A stretch of DNA of 64,000 nt from Erpobdella octoculata (Eukaryota; Annelida; Clitellata; Hirudinida; Erpobdellidae). The stretch covers positions 2,558,854 through 2,622,853 of the forward strand of contig OZ022240.1 of assembly GCA_963978895.1 (NCBI GenBank). The letters run 5' to 3'. Position numbers and translations under genes: made by a program. Shown in pieces: positions 1 through 17,250 of the stretch; the stretch's first letter is position 1, and each line of letters opens with the position of its first letter. The notes below the pieces were generated by a model. That model did no database searches and was not told where the DNA came from. It saw only the letters and a program-made list of their open reading frames with translations.

Positions 1-3
1 AAA

Positions 4-46
<43 letters not shown>

Positions 47-47
47 A
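1..47. repeat. (AAAT)n microsatellite
   Basis: Perfect tetranucleotide run at the window edge; its true left limit lies outside the window. Confidence 0.95.
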
Positions 48-1315
48 CATATTATGATACCTCAATCGCACGCACAGGTTTTCAATTTATGGCTTCGCCA
101 CTGAGCTGTTTCTAACTTGAGCAAGAAAAGAAACCGTCCATAAAGTTTTAAAGTTTTTCTGCTATGTCTGAAAAGTTTTTAAAGTTTGTTATCGACAAGC
201 TGAAGCTTTCTTTTAAGAACTTAAAGGTAGAATAAAACGAATCAAGTGCTCAAAAAATGAAAATCACGTTATGAAGAAAGATGTATGAGTACAATCAAAG
301 TTATTTGAGTAATCAGCATCTAAACAACTAAGCTAACTGCTATTTAAACTGGAGCTGGAGTTGGCTGGTTGGCTAGCCATAGCCATAGCAGCCCGATTGG
401 AAATTCTTACAGATGCGGACAGCAATGTATTCAGTTTATTAAGTCACTCTACAAATTAACACTAATACAAGAAAATCATTATAAATTGTTTCAGTCATTG
501 CGTCGGTGTATATTCAGTAAAATGCAATGAAAAAAACCCGGTATTCTGGTTAACAGTCACCTGGAGAACATAAAAAAACTTAGATATGTGTGTTTTATGT
601 TTTGATGATTATGTTTTGTTCTTATTCCAGAGATGACAGTAACGTTGTCAAAAAAAAAAACTAAAAAAGTCCAAGTACACACTTAAAAGTTAATTATTTA
701 CTTTATTTTTAATTAATTATTAAATGGGTTTATTATCATTTTACAATTTTAGTAGTGTAGAATAGATGTTACACCATAAGAACAACATGACATAAGATGA
801 CATAAGATTACCATATATATATAAAGTTTTAAAAATGGTCATTATCAGAAACTAAAAAAAGAGTATTACTGATTTGATGATATAGGTACAATTTATTTCA
901 ACTTTAAACTGATACAAAAACTAAATCTTTGGTTAAATTCAAGTATAACCGAAGGGCACGTAGCTTAAAATGTAGTCATGGATAAAAAATCTCTTTAAAA
1001 ACGCGGTTAATTTTTTCCGTTAAACTGTGGCGTATCCAGATGGAGCAGGAATAGCGGGTAATTTAATATATCTTTTTTGCTTATTTAACTTGCCTCCTCT
1101 GTAATAAACAGACCCGAACTGAACCAGCTGACTAACTGGATACCGCCAAAGCGCTTGGTAGGCAGAATTTGGCTGGTCATCGATTTTTTTTTAAAGAATT
1201 TACACTTCTCCGGTTTATAAAGAAATGTATTCTCTCCTAAATGTATTCCGGTCAAATATTCTAACAACTACGTACCTGGCGACTAAGATAGAGAAGCTCT
1301 ATTCAAGATGACAAT
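48..1315. other. Spacer upstream of the array
   Basis: AT-rich non-coding sequence. I see no family exon, RNA gene or convincing ORF. A 60-codon minus-strand frame at 1085-1267 has no recognisable domain. Confidence 0.6.
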
Positions 1316-1500
1316 ATATTTATTGATTGCAAATTAATGGAAAAACTTGTATAATGTTTCATTTATTCAGTTTGTGGTTTCCGGCACGATGAAGGTTTCT
1401 AATTACAAAAAGGGGTTTTCTAGGAAAAACACCAGAGGTTTTGACACATTCATCTCAAACAAATTTGTTTGTAAGAAAAAGTTTCAAGAAAATTTTTGTA
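1316..1500 (+). repeat. Gene-flank repeat, 5' side of FReD gene 1
   Basis: This block (core ACTTGTATAATGTTTCATTT, then a CACGATGAAGGTTTCTAATT-like segment and TTTTCTAGGAAAA) recurs in front of other array genes, near 11310, 12445, 16025, 16480, 37075 and 50495, with shorter remnants near 5120 and 6070. It is a duplicated 5' flank of the ancestral gene unit, not an independent gene. Confidence 0.7.
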
Positions 1501-1512
1501 CCTTTAATTTTG

Positions 1513-1722
<210 letters not shown>

Positions 1723-1779
1723 CTATCAAAATGTGCTGATCTGAAATTGTGAAATGTGAAGTTTAACTAGTTTGAAGTA

Positions 1780-4523
1780 ATGAATTTGTTATTAACAGTT
1801 TGGTATTTTACATTGTCCAAAATATGTTTATCAACAAATTTTAACTTAGTAAAAAAATTTGCAAAATGTTGGTGGCATAATGAGGGCAAAGATATGTTGA
1901 CTTGCACATTGGCGCCAATATGTGTTGCAATATTGTCATCAGAAATTAAATGTGCAAGTTACTGTGCTTCTATTGGCAATGGGCAAGAAATCTCTTTTTA
2001 CAACAAGTAAATACATATTTTAAGTTAAAAATTTTGTTTTCGAAAATTTTAGCTTTAATGAAAAATTTATTTTAAAGTTCTGTTGGTGTTTTTGAAAGTC
2101 GTCCACTTGTTGGAGAAGTCCAGACATGCATGGGATTCAACTACCAGGCATCGAATGGAATGTGTCAGCTGTTTGATCAACCATGTCCTGAAACCAATCT
2201 GGCTGTAGTAACTGAAAACTGGACTGCATTATACTATCAAGTTAGAAAACTCTTCTATTAGTAATTATAATAGTATTAAAAACGATTTTGCATTTAAAGC
2301 TTTTTGTTCATATGATAGTTCTTTTTAGCTAGTTTAGTCAAATAAATTTTTTTTATATCAAACCTTTCAAAGTTAACGGAATTTTTGTTTTTGATTTAAA
2401 CAAATTAAAAATTAAATAATATAAAATATAAAAAATATTTTTTTTTAAACAACGCTCGTATACTAATGTACTAAAATGTTAAAAATAATATTAAAGTGTT
2501 CATATTAACATTTTTTTAAATAAACGTTTTGTTTGGAAGATTAAAGCGCTGGGCGATAGTAGGTTATAGATATTATATAGATAACGTCCAACGCTCTTAT
2601 ATTCAAAACAAAAACTTTAACACATTTTAAGGCAATGTATAAAAAAAACAGTTAAACATTTAAAACATTTAAATGATCTTCAAATTATTATTTATCTGTT
2701 AATAATAGTTAATATTACTATTGCCACTGATTAAATATAAAACAGATTTTTAAAAATTATTTTTTATTTATTTCCAATTAAGGTAGTTCAGCAGTTGGAA
2801 TCAATGTGTAACTTGGAAGGTGAGTCGTTGGTATTTAAATGTAATAAAAACATAGTTACAATTATTTTACATTGGAAAATTTTCATTTGTAAAATATTGT
2901 TTTGTTTTAAAACATTTGTTTTTCGTTTTCACTAGGTTATTCGGATTGCAGCAATATCCCAGGCACTGGTCCGGGAGACAGTGGCGTTTATTGGATCAAC
3001 GTCGACAACCAGCAGTATCCTGTTTATTGTCAAATCTCATCAGATGGAACCAAATACACGGTTACTGTTTTGAGATTTTCTAGTTAAAATATTAAATTAT
3101 TGGGGTTTTCCATGCAGGTAATTCAAAGAAGAATGGATGGATCAGTAGATTTCTACAGAGGATGGAAGGATTATGAAAATGGATTTGGAAATACAAACGG
3201 AGAATATTGGCTTGGTGAGTTATTTTTTAATAAATATTCAATTGATTGGTAACAAATTATGTTTAATTTAATAAATCAATTAACTAAACCATTTATTCAA
3301 AAAACAGGTAACTACCTCATTTCTTGTATGACTAATTCAAAAAGTTACAAACTGAGAATTGAATTGGAAACATATGATGGGTCATTTGCGTATGCCGAAT
3401 ATGCCAACTTCATTGTGGGTCCGCAAAATACAAAATACACATTGACGGTATCTCAATATTCAGGAACTGCCGGTTTGTTGTTGACTTAGGATTACATTTG
3501 TTTGTAAATACAAACCTTAATTTTTATGTACATTTTAAACAAAAATTTATTGAGGACGTGTCACAGTTTCATTAAATAAAAATACAGTAAAAATCGTAAA
3601 GAACGGACTCGGGAAGAGCAAAATTGTCCGCTTCTCATGTTTGTCCGTTCTTCGGGGACAAGCTACTATAAGCCAGATACAGATTAAAAATTCCGTTCCG
3701 AGCAAAAGTGTCCGTTACTCTTAGCAGCCGCTCTTAAAGACTTTGACAGTAATCCCAAAGTAATGAATCAATTTTAACAATTATAAGATGACAAAATAGT
3801 AATATTGCAGGTGCAGTAATCTATTTACTTCACTACAGTGAAATATTAATAAATTAATACCAGCAGTTAGTCTGCAATTCGGGCTATTTAATTATCCCAA
3901 CAAGTTTACGTGGTGCTCCTTGACTTTTTAATTTAGTTTTGTTTTGTTTTGTTTATCATTAAAAGCAAAATAAGAAGCAATTTATTTAAAATCTCTAAAA
4001 ACGAAGGCTACCTCCATGCCTCCTGAAGGAGTTTAAAAACAAAGTGGAAGTTCCAACAGAAAGATGACAATTCTGGGAGTGACAAATGCTTTTCAAGATA
4101 CAAAAAACTCATTAATTACTGAGATAAACTTATTTAAATCGACTATAAAAATCTATTGAACAAAATAAATTTTAAATTGTTTTACCTTCCGTTATCTGTG
4201 ATTGACAGATTGAGTAAAGCAAGAATTCATTTACCATGCATTCTCAAATTAAACATTTTTTTATTCATTCAGGTGATTCCATGTCTTACCACAATGGTAT
4301 GATGTTTACAACTTACGATGCTGACAATGATGTATATCTAGAAGCAAACTGTGCAGTACAATACAAAGGAGCTTGGTGGTACCAAAACTGTTACCGGAGC
4401 AACCTCAATGGATACTATTATCATAACCAGCCATCATATACTGGTGACAGCGTTGCTTATTACACTTTCAAGCCAAATTACGAGTCAATGAAAGTTACCA
4501 AGATGCTCATCGCAAGAAAATAA
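1780..4523 (+). CDS. PAN-like/fibrinogen-domain secreted lectin, gene 1
   Basis: Seven exons: 1780-2006, 2099-2240, 2783-2819, 2936-3060, 3118-3214, 3308-3472, 4273-4523. Spliced they give a 347-residue open frame. Residues 1-19 look like a signal peptide. Residues 24-123 hold seven Cys in a PAN/apple-like pattern (KCASYC, then TCMGFNYQ and MCQLFDQPC). Residues 124-136 are a linker with one Cys (QQLESMC). Residues 137-347 are a fibrinogen-related domain with [20 protein letters not shown], the DADND Ca-site motif, and the AWWYQNC and [10 protein letters not shown] segments. The usual GGGWTV strand reads GTKYTV. Known FReD lectins bind acetylated or glycan ligands; that role is inferred here. 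The exon 4 donor was placed at ACG/GTTACT because it restores TVIQRR. Intron 2 carries a MITE relic. Confidence 0.88.
2440..2650 (+). mobile_element. Degenerate foldback MITE in intron 2 of gene 1
   Basis: The sequence from AACAACGCTCGTATACTAAT through AAGCGCTGGGCGATAGTAGG to AACGTCCAACGCTCTTATAT matches the left arm and centre of the elements near 23.9 and 53.4 kb. The right arm is eroded, so the limits are approximate. Confidence 0.65.
3598..3652. repeat. Small inverted repeat in intron 6 of gene 1
   Basis: AAGAACGGAC and GTCCGTTCTT form 10-bp arms around about 34 nt. GTCCG words recur up to about 3712. This may be a MITE remnant; no known family was recognised. Confidence 0.4.
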
Positions 4524-4782
4524 ACATTATTACAATTCTGCTATAAAACTTTTTTATTTGTAATTTGACACATTATAATGCAGTGAGTTCATTGAAAAAA
4601 TGTCTAACGCTCAGAAATAATGTAGTCACAAATTTAAAGATTTATTGATAGAGGGGGCGGCCACCCATACCACCCCCTAATGTCCAGCACTGTATAATTT
4701 GTGAAGGTAATTTTCTGCCTAATAAAAAATGTTTTTTACAGAACCGTTTCAAGAATTACTAGAATTTTAATCCTTTTTTAAT

Positions 4783-5045
4783 TTGATACCGGGGTTGATT
4801 CTCTTAATTTTTTTATTATTAACTATAGCCGCATGTCAGAGGAGGAAAGGTTTTGTAGTTTATCCTATCTGGCTGACAAACCATTTAAGGCTTACGAACT
4901 TGAAGCAGCTGTTTTTCAGGCGACAGTGGAGGAACGACCGGGGAGAAGAATGCACTCAGTTCAACTCCATATTTTTTTTGCACCTCCTTAAGTTGCGTCC
5001 GGCGACGTCTGAATCCCTGCCATTCTTGTTACCTATCTGTACGTG
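4783..5045 (+). repeat. Dispersed repeat, copy 1 (pair with 9862-10125)
   Basis: About 260 bp with clear similarity to 9862-10125, from TTTGATACCGG through TTGTAGTTTATCCTATCTGG and TTTCAGGCGACAGTG to CGTCTGAATCCCT. It carries no coding domain that I recognise. It could be an old SINE or DNA-transposon fragment; the short frame inside it is not credible as a gene. Confidence 0.65.
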
Positions 5046-5170
5046 CCTAACAACAATGATACAAAAGTCTATGAATGCTTTCAATCGACACAGCTTTAAT
5101 ATATTTTGAAAATGTTTATTGATTAGAATTGATTCAAAAAACTAGTGTAATGTTTCATTCATTCATTCAG

Positions 5171-5376
5171 CAGAGATGTTGCGAGTACTTAGGGTGCGAG
5201 TACGAGTAAGTGTACGAGTACCATGATATCGAGTTGTACTCAAGTACGAGTACGAGTACCAGGTACTACATCTCTGCTACTCAGTACTGAGTGGAATAAC
5301 GAGTCCGAGTACTTAGAAAATGTATTCGAGTTGTACTCGAGTACGACAAGTATGAGTACCAAGTACTATATCTCTG
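5171..5376. mobile_element. hAT-like MITE rich in GAGTAC words
   Basis: The element starts CAGAGATGTTGCGAGTAC and ends GTACTATATCTCTG, giving imperfect terminal inverted repeats of about 14 bp. The interior is made of repeated GAGTACGAGTA words. The flanking 8-mers TCATTCAG (5163-5170) and TTATTCAA (5377-5384) agree at 6 of 8 positions, as expected of an aged hAT target duplication. An internal CATCTCTG near 5268 could be an alternative end. No transposase is present. Confidence 0.6.
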
Positions 5377-5384
5377 TTATTCAA

Positions 5385-6656
5385 TTTTTGGATCGTTGCA
5401 AAAAAAGTACAGTAGAAACAAAAAGAGACAGACGAAGAAAAAAATAAAAAATAAATAAATAGAAATATATTGAGACAGAAAATAAGACACCAATGGGTAA
5501 TTCAGTTCATATAATATAAGGGCAAAAAAACATTGGGTGGGGGGTCGGAGACGTTGGAAGGAGCAAACATTTGATCTTGACGTACAAACCCGACTGGAAA
5601 ACATTAGCCGGTTGCTGACAATTTTTTAGTTTCTCTAAAATGTAGTCAATTTTTTCTTCTAAATTTGGTCAAGAGTAGTCGTACTTTATTTTCTTCAAAT
5701 TCAACTTTTTTTTTACTTATTGTTGGTTTTAAACGGCATTTGTCGTTCTAATTTGGTTAGAATTTATTTAGTATCTCAAAATGTTTATGTTGAAATTAAC
5801 ACGTTTTCTCATAAATTGAAGTGAAGCGATAAAATGATTAGAAATGACTGTAGCCCGATGACATCAAATAAAAAATTTTACTTTTGTGCAACTTCAATTA
5901 CGTTTTTTTCATTTTTATCTAATTTAATAGTTATTTAGACTTTTTTTATTATTTTTTTGTAAAAACGAGAATAAATTATTTAATAATTTTAATAAACAGT
6001 TTTTATTCAATATTGCGATCAAAATTTTTTTTTATAAAATTTGAAAAAAATATTTATGAATTATAATTGATTTTAAAAACCAGTGTAATGTTCCCCGTAT
6101 TGTACTCAAGAGTTATAGCACGAAAGACATTTCCGATTATAAAATAATATCTTCTAGCAAACACGACAACCTTTTTTCTCAGTAGAACTCAATTTAGTTG
6201 AACTTGAAAAAAATAAATGTCTAGAAAAATACTCAGCACAATTGCAAAATAGTTGACAAAATTAAAACAGATATAACATTTTTCAAGGATTCTTAGCTGA
6301 TAAATAAACGTTTAATAGGCAATCATTTGATTTATTGTGCGTTCGACCATTAAAAAAGCTAATTAACGATTTAAAAAATAGTTATATTATTCAAAAATAC
6401 AGAGCATAATATTTTAATATGAAAAAAGCTATGTTTTTAAGAACTAGCAATATACAAGTTTATTCAGCTCGAAGAAAAACTTTTAGGAAACGTTAAGAAT
6501 TTTTTTGAGCAAGTTCAGCAGATGCAGTTTAGTTTAAAAATACGTGTTTTAAGAAAAATTTTAGTTTTATATTTGTGACATTTCGGATTTTTGCCTTTTT
6601 TTCAAAAAAGTGCTGTAAATTAGATTGTGTCTAGTAACTGTGTTTTCATTGAAACT
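5385..6656. other. Spacer between gene 1 and gene 2
   Basis: AT-rich with homopolymer runs. A truncated gene-flank repeat lies at about 6070-6180. No coding exon or RNA gene was seen. Confidence 0.55.
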
Positions 6657-8620
6657 ATGAATCTGTTGATAATTGTTTGGTACTTAACAGTATCACATGT
6701 GTGTTTATCTAAAAATTTGAACTCATTGAGAAAATTTGCAAAATGTCGATGGCCTAGCGGAAACAAAAAAATGTTAACTTGCACATTGCCGCCAATAAAT
6801 GCTGCAAAATTGTCATCAGAAGTTAAATGTGCAAGTTACTGTGTTTCTATTGGCAGTGGACAGGAAATCATTTTCTACATCAAGTAGATACTTATTACAT
6901 ATTCTAAGTTGAGCAGATTTTGTTCTCCAAAATATTTGCTTTTAATGAAAAAACTTATTTTAAAGTGTTTTTGATTTCTTGAAAGTCGTCCAGTTGTTGG
7001 GAAAGTTCAAACATGCACGGGATTCAACTACCAGGTATCAAGTGGAATGTGTCAGCTGTTTGATCAACCATGTCCTGAGACCAATCTGGCTGTAGTTAAT
7101 GACAGTTTGACTGCATTATACTATCAAGTTAGAAAAATCTTTTATTAATAATTATAATAGTTTAAAAAAAAAAGAACTTTGCCTCTAAAATTTGTTTAAA
7201 TGATTGTGCATTTAGACTAATTTAGTCAATTATTTTTTTAATAAAACTTTCTAAAATTAACAGAAATCTCATTTTTAATTAACAAAAACTTTATTTACAG
7301 CAAATATTTTGAGAACAAATTTATTGCACAAAATAAGTTTATTAGCAGGGTCTACTAAAAAATATCTGTTTATAGACAAAACTTTAGAAAATAACACCTA
7401 AGGAAGATCATAACACATTTAAATGAAATAGTTTACAATGTACAAATTTTAAGTGATCCTCAAATTAAGTTGATCAGTTAATATCAAAATCGTAAGTGAT
7501 TAAATATAAAAGATTTCTAAGAATAGTTTTATTTAATTCCAATTAAGGCTGTGCAGCAGCTGGAATCAATGTGTAACTTGGATGGTTAGTTGTTGGTACC
7601 AACTGTTTTTAAAGAAAATAAAGTTAAAATTACTTCATACAAAAACTAATAAATATTTGCCTTTAAAGCTTTTTTTGTTTTACTAGGTTATTCGGATTGC
7701 GGAAATGCGCCAAGCACTGGTCCAGGTGACAGTGGTGTATATTTGATCAAAGTTGACAACCAGATGTATTCTGTTTATTGTCAAATCTTAGGAGATGGAA
7801 CCAAATACACAGTTACTATTTTGATTTTTTTAATTTAGAATTTTTATTCATTTGTTTTTTTTAATGCAGGTAATTCAAAGACGAATGGATGGATCAGTAG
7901 ATTTCTATCGAGAATGGAAAGATTATGAAAATGGATTTGGAAATAAAACGGGAGAATATTGGCTTGGTGAAGACTCAATTATAACTAGTAATTTGTTTTA
8001 ATAAAATTGTCTTAAAATAAAGCAAACTAATATATGAACAGGTAACAACCTAATTTCTCGTATGACCAATTTGAAAAGTTACAAATTGAGAATTGAATTG
8101 GAGGCATTTAATGGATTATCCGCATATGCTGAATTCTCTAAATTTATTGTGGGTCCACCAAATACAAATTATACATTGACAATTTCTGGATATTCTGGAA
8201 CTGCAGGTTTTACTAATTTATGATTATTTATTCATATCGAAAATTGTTTTGTTTTATTGAAATTTACATCTACAAGTTAGTACTTAGTCTCTATATTTTC
8301 AATTAAGTTTTGGATGCAAAACTTTACCTATTAGGCAAATACTCATATAAAATATAATTATCCATTCAGGTGATTCCATGTCTCACCACAATGGCTTGAT
8401 GTTTACAACTTTCGATTCTGATAATGACAAACATGCCACTATAAATTGTGCAGTACAACATAAAGGAGGGTGGTGGTACAATTATTGCTGCTGGAGCAAT
8501 CTCAATGGGTACTATTATCATGCACAGACGTCATATTCTTATGACAGCGTTAATTATGGCTCTTTTAGATCATCTCAAGAGTCGTTGAAAGCTACTAGGA
8601 TGCTCATTACAAGAAAATAA
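6657..8620 (+). CDS. PAN-like/fibrinogen-domain secreted lectin, gene 2
   Basis: Exons 6657-6883, 6986-7127, 7548-7584, 7687-7811, 7870-7966, 8042-8206, 8370-8620; the spliced frame encodes 347 residues with no stop. The start is the ATG before NLLIIVWYL, aligned with all paralogues; an in-frame ATG ten codons earlier is probably 5' leader. The signal peptide, PAN-like Cys pattern, linker Cys and complete FReD are all present. The Ca-site motif reads DSDND. The ligand-pocket strand reads [11 protein letters not shown], so an extra Cys directly follows the second disulfide Cys. The exon 2 tail ([10 protein letters not shown]) matches gene 7, while exon 7 is closest to gene 8. Confidence 0.88.
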
Positions 8621-9861
8621 ACTTTATTACATATTTCTTCTATACAACTATTTTTTAAATCTCATTATTGCACTTTAATAGTTTTACAAATTTGAAGACA
8701 CGTGTTTTTAGTACAAATATAAGTTTAATGCTTTTTTCACAACTATCTTCTGTTTTTTTTTCATGGAAAGTTGAATTAAATTAAGAATCAAGGAACGCAT
8801 GTGAACCAATTTTTTAAAACATAGCTGCTTATTATTAATATTATTATTTCCTGGTTACTCCTGCAGTTGTGAAGGATTAACATAAAGTTTGGCAGCCCGT
8901 CGGTTGAATTAGTAACTTTAATAAGTGGCTTGGTCAGCTTGATGGGTTATTTAGACAGTTTAAAAATTAGTTTAATTGTCTTGTTTTGAAATTATTTATT
9001 AAAAATTATTATTTCTTAAATAATTTTTTGAAACAAGAAACCGATGTTCATAGCGTATCTGAGATCGAATTGTACTGAGCCCCGTGTTACATAATTTTTT
9101 TATTCATAATCCTATAACTTGATTAATTTTTTGAGATGGAAAGTTTGTTAGTTGATTTTATACAAACTATGGTACGGAATTCTATTCCTAGTTTCAATCA
9201 AAAGTTTCTTACATTATGAAAAACATGTTCGAATGCCTACCTAAAAAATAGTTTATATTAGCTAAATTTATTGTATCACTTTAAAAAAAAGATTGTGCTG
9301 CATATTTTTCTTGTCAATAGCTTATATTATTTATAATGAAATTCCGAAAAATTATTAGCCAAGCAAGAAACGTTTATCATGTAATCTTTTGATTGCGCGT
9401 TTGGAATATTTAAAACCTGCTTATTGATCAGATCGACATTACAAGACAAGGCATTTCATGTGATTAATTGAAATAGTATTTTAATTAATTATTCAGTTTG
9501 TGATTTTTATAACAAATGATATCTACAGATAAAAGCTTTCTCTGGAAAACAGGAAAGGGTTTTTGGTAAGATATCTTCAAATATAAGCTCTCTCTGGAAA
9601 ACACGAAATTATTTTTGGTATTTTCAGCTTGTCTAGTTAGGTTGGAAAACAAATTGGTTTCCTATAAAAATAAGTATTTGTGTTTTTAACTTTAAAATTA
9701 TTAAAAATGTTTTAATCTAATACAGGGAATGTTTATAAACTTTAAATTTTAATCTAAATAGAAAACCCAAGAAAAAACAGGTGCTTTTGCAAGTTCTTTA
9801 TATTTTGGGTTTGTTTCTTATAAAATAGATAAAACGATTTTTAAATTAAATACAACAGTTT
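8621..9861. other. Spacer between gene 2 and gene 3
   Basis: AT-rich non-coding sequence containing a diverged gene-flank repeat at about 9420-9620. No exons were found. Confidence 0.5.
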
Positions 9862-10125
9862 GATACCGGATTTGATTCTCTTAATTTTTTAATTATTAAT
9901 TATAGCCGCATGTCCGAGGAGGTGAGGTTTTGTAGTTTATCCTATCTGGCTGACAAACCATTTATAGCTTACAAACACGAATCAACTGGTTTTCAGGCGA
10001 CAGTGAATGAATGACAGGGGAGAAAAGTACATTCAGTTCAACTCCATATATTTTTTTTGCACCCCCTAAAGTTGCGACCGGCCACGTCTGAATCCCTACC
10101 ACTCTTGCTACATCTCTACAAAATT
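9862..10125 (+). repeat. Dispersed repeat, copy 2 (pair with 4783-5045)
   Basis: Second copy of the unidentified block of about 260 bp. It ends about 80 bp before the start codon of the truncated gene 3. Confidence 0.65.
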
Positions 10126-10203
10126 TTGTTATCTTTATTTCGTACAATATATATATATATACCTTTTTCTGGTGCAGTTGCAAAATTTATTAATATTAAA
10201 ATT

Positions 10204-10881
10204 ATGAAACTGCTACTAATTGTTTGGTTCATAACAGTATCAAATATGTTTATCAAAAAATTAAATTTAATGAGAAAATTTGCAAAATGTCGATGGCATA
10301 ATGAGATTCATATTTTTTAAGCATATTTTAGTTTAATTAAAATCTACAGCAACAAGTTAGTATTCAATGAACTAATTCTTAATTAAAGTGCATTTTTATA
10401 TTAGTTTAAGGTCCTTTACCTCACACCAGATGTTTTAAGACTGTTACTTCTTGTCGTGGATCATAATTTGTTTTTTTTAAGATTTCCCTCCTCCTTTACC
10501 CAGGCTTGGGACTGGCTTGAAAAAACAAAGCGAAGTTCTAAATTAGAGTGTTCCAATCTGTTCTATTTAAGTTGAAACACTAATTTAATAATACCGCATG
10601 TTGTTATCTGAAAGCTACTGTTTATATCAGGTGATGCCATGTATTACCACAGTGGCATGAAGTTTAGTACCTACGATGTTGATAATGACAATCACCCAAC
10701 GACAAACTATGCAGTACAACATAAAGGAGCGTGGTGGTACAACTACTGCTACAAATGCAACCTCAATGGGTACTATTATCATAACCAGCTTTCATCTTTT
10801 GAGGATTGCGTTGGTTATCAACCATTCAGATCACTTTATGAGTCCATGAAAGTTTCCAAGATGCTCATTACAATTAAATAA
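10204..10881 (+). pseudogene. Truncated FReD gene 3 (exon 1 part and exon 7 only)
   Basis: The first 32 codons of exon 1 (10204-10299) keep the signal peptide and [10 protein letters not shown]. The frame then runs into foreign sequence and stops at 10318-10320. The following sequence resembles intron 6 of sister genes (the GAAATTTACATCTACAAGTTAG-type stretch), so exons 2-6 were lost by one deletion. Exon 7 (10631-10881) is intact, with DVDND and [16 protein letters not shown], and carries two extra Cys. No functional lectin can be made from this locus alone. A short (TA) run lies at about 10148-10161. Confidence 0.85.
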
Positions 10882-12707
<1,826 letters not shown>

Positions 12708-12784
12708 TATAACTTACCATTCTACAACATATATTTTTCTGCATACATATTTTTTAAAGTGTTAAATTTAATTATTTTGAAATC

Positions 12785-15540
<2,756 letters not shown>

Positions 15541-16782
15541 ACATTTTTATGAATTTGCTATAAGAGTATAAGACATCATTTCATTTAAAAACTTTGCACC
15601 TCTTAGGTTTTATAAATTTGCAGACAAGTGTTGTTAGTGTGAATATAAATTTAGTACATTTTTACAATTATTGTTTTTTTTCATAGTTGAAATATATTAT
15701 AAAACGGGCACTGTATGTCCAGTTTTTGTTAAATGAGTGATTAATATTTTTTAATTGTTTTAATCCAGAAGTTTTGTAGGTCTACCATAAAGTTTAGACA
15801 AATAAAACAACTTTAATAGCAAGTTTAACTTAGTTTAACTATAGTCGGTCAAATAAATAACTTATATTGTCAGTTTAGTTAGCTACTTGGTCAATTTGAT
15901 TATTTATTTGAACAATTTCAACATTTGTATGACTCGAAATACAATTTTCGACGCAAATATAATTTTCTTCAAGACTCCAATCAACAAATATTTCCTACGT
16001 TCTGAGAAAAATATTCTTTTTAATTGATTAAAAAGACTAGTATATGGTTTCTTTTATTTAGCTAGTAAATTATAATTCACTATGGAGGTTTCTAATTACA
16101 AGAATATGTTTTTCTTGGAAACGATAAAATGATTTCTGGTACATTCAGATTGCTAGTTGCATGTGAAAAAATAAAAACCTATCTAGGAACAGCTTTTTAT
16201 TTTCTATTTCTGTTTTTAAGTTTTTCATTGAACAAAAGACTATTTATTTATAAAATTGAAATTTACAACAATGTTAAAGAAAAATTTTAATTAATGTGCT
16301 AGTACGATAAAAGTAGCAGCATTTTTACAACTCTCAATGTTGACAATGGTCCAGAGTCGATATAAACTTGAACTGTGCAATAGAGCATTTGGAAAATTTT
16401 GCTAAACGAGTTTAAACAATAAATAAAAGAATTCTATTTTAGAATCTAAATATAAGACGTTTCTAACTCTTGAAAACGTATTATTGATTTGAAAAACCAT
16501 TATAAGGTTTCATTTATAGAATTTTCTGAAGATTAGCACGATAGAGGTTCCGTATTACCAAAATTACAAAAAGGTTCTTCCTAGGAAAGACAGAAAGGTT
16601 TTCAAGCACAATCGGCTCACCTCATTTTATTTTTAACATATTTTTCTATAAAGGTTCTGCATCTTCATTTTCTTGGTTATTAAAAACTAAGTTCGTTTGA
16701 TAAAAACAGATACGTTGTAAATTCTTAATCGAAATAACATTTTTTATCTTGTCAAGTTGTGAAGTTTAATTATATTAAAGTT
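15541..16782. other. Spacer between gene 4 and gene 5
   Basis: AT-rich. Gene-flank repeat copies are at about 16025-16170 and 16480-16640. No other features were seen. Confidence 0.5.
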
Positions 16783-17250
16783 ATGAATTACTTGATAATT
16801 GTTTGGTGTTTAGCTGTATCAAAAATGTGCTTATCAAAAGAATGTAATTTATTGAGAAAATTTGCAAAATGTCGATGGCACGATGAAAGCAACAAAATGT
16901 TGACTTGCACATCACCATCAATAAGTGCTGCAATGTTGTCATCAGAAGTTGATTGTGCCACTTACTGTGCTTCTATTGGCAGCGAACAGGAAATCTTTTT
17001 CGAAGACAAGTAACTATTACCCATTTTATTTTCAGCCAAACATAATTTGAAATAATTTTAAAATTATTTGTTTCCAAAATTTTCATCTTTAAATTTTAAT
17101 TTTGAAAGTTATCCACTTTCTGGAAAAGTTCAAACATGCATGGGATTCAACTACCAATCATCGAATGGAATGTGCCAGCTGTTTGATCAACCATGTACAG
17201 GAATTAATCTGAATGTGGTTACTGACAAACTAGCTGGAATATACTATCAA
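16783..17250 (+). pseudogene. 5' half of a FReD gene (exons 1-2), locus 5
   Basis: Exon 1 (16783-17009) and exon 2 (17109-17250) are intact in length, frame and splice sites, and encode a signal peptide and a complete PAN-like region ([25 protein letters not shown]). No exon 3-6 follows. Intron 2 sequence runs to about 17355, then changes into an inverted block that holds an exon 7 on the other strand. Read through the exon 2 donor, the frame continues 12 codons to a stop at 17284-17286, so a short secreted PAN-only protein is conceivable. It is most likely a rearranged remnant. Confidence 0.8.

Noticed and set aside
1085..1267. Minus-strand frame with a KPEKCKFF-like word resembling retroelement RT thumb regions
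   Set aside because: Too short, and no other RT motif in order around it; chance similarity is likely.
3061..3066. Exon 4 ending six bases later with donor GTTTTG
   Set aside because: Genes 2, 4 and 12 have AT at that position, and the earlier GT restores the canonical [10 protein letters not shown] junction in every copy.
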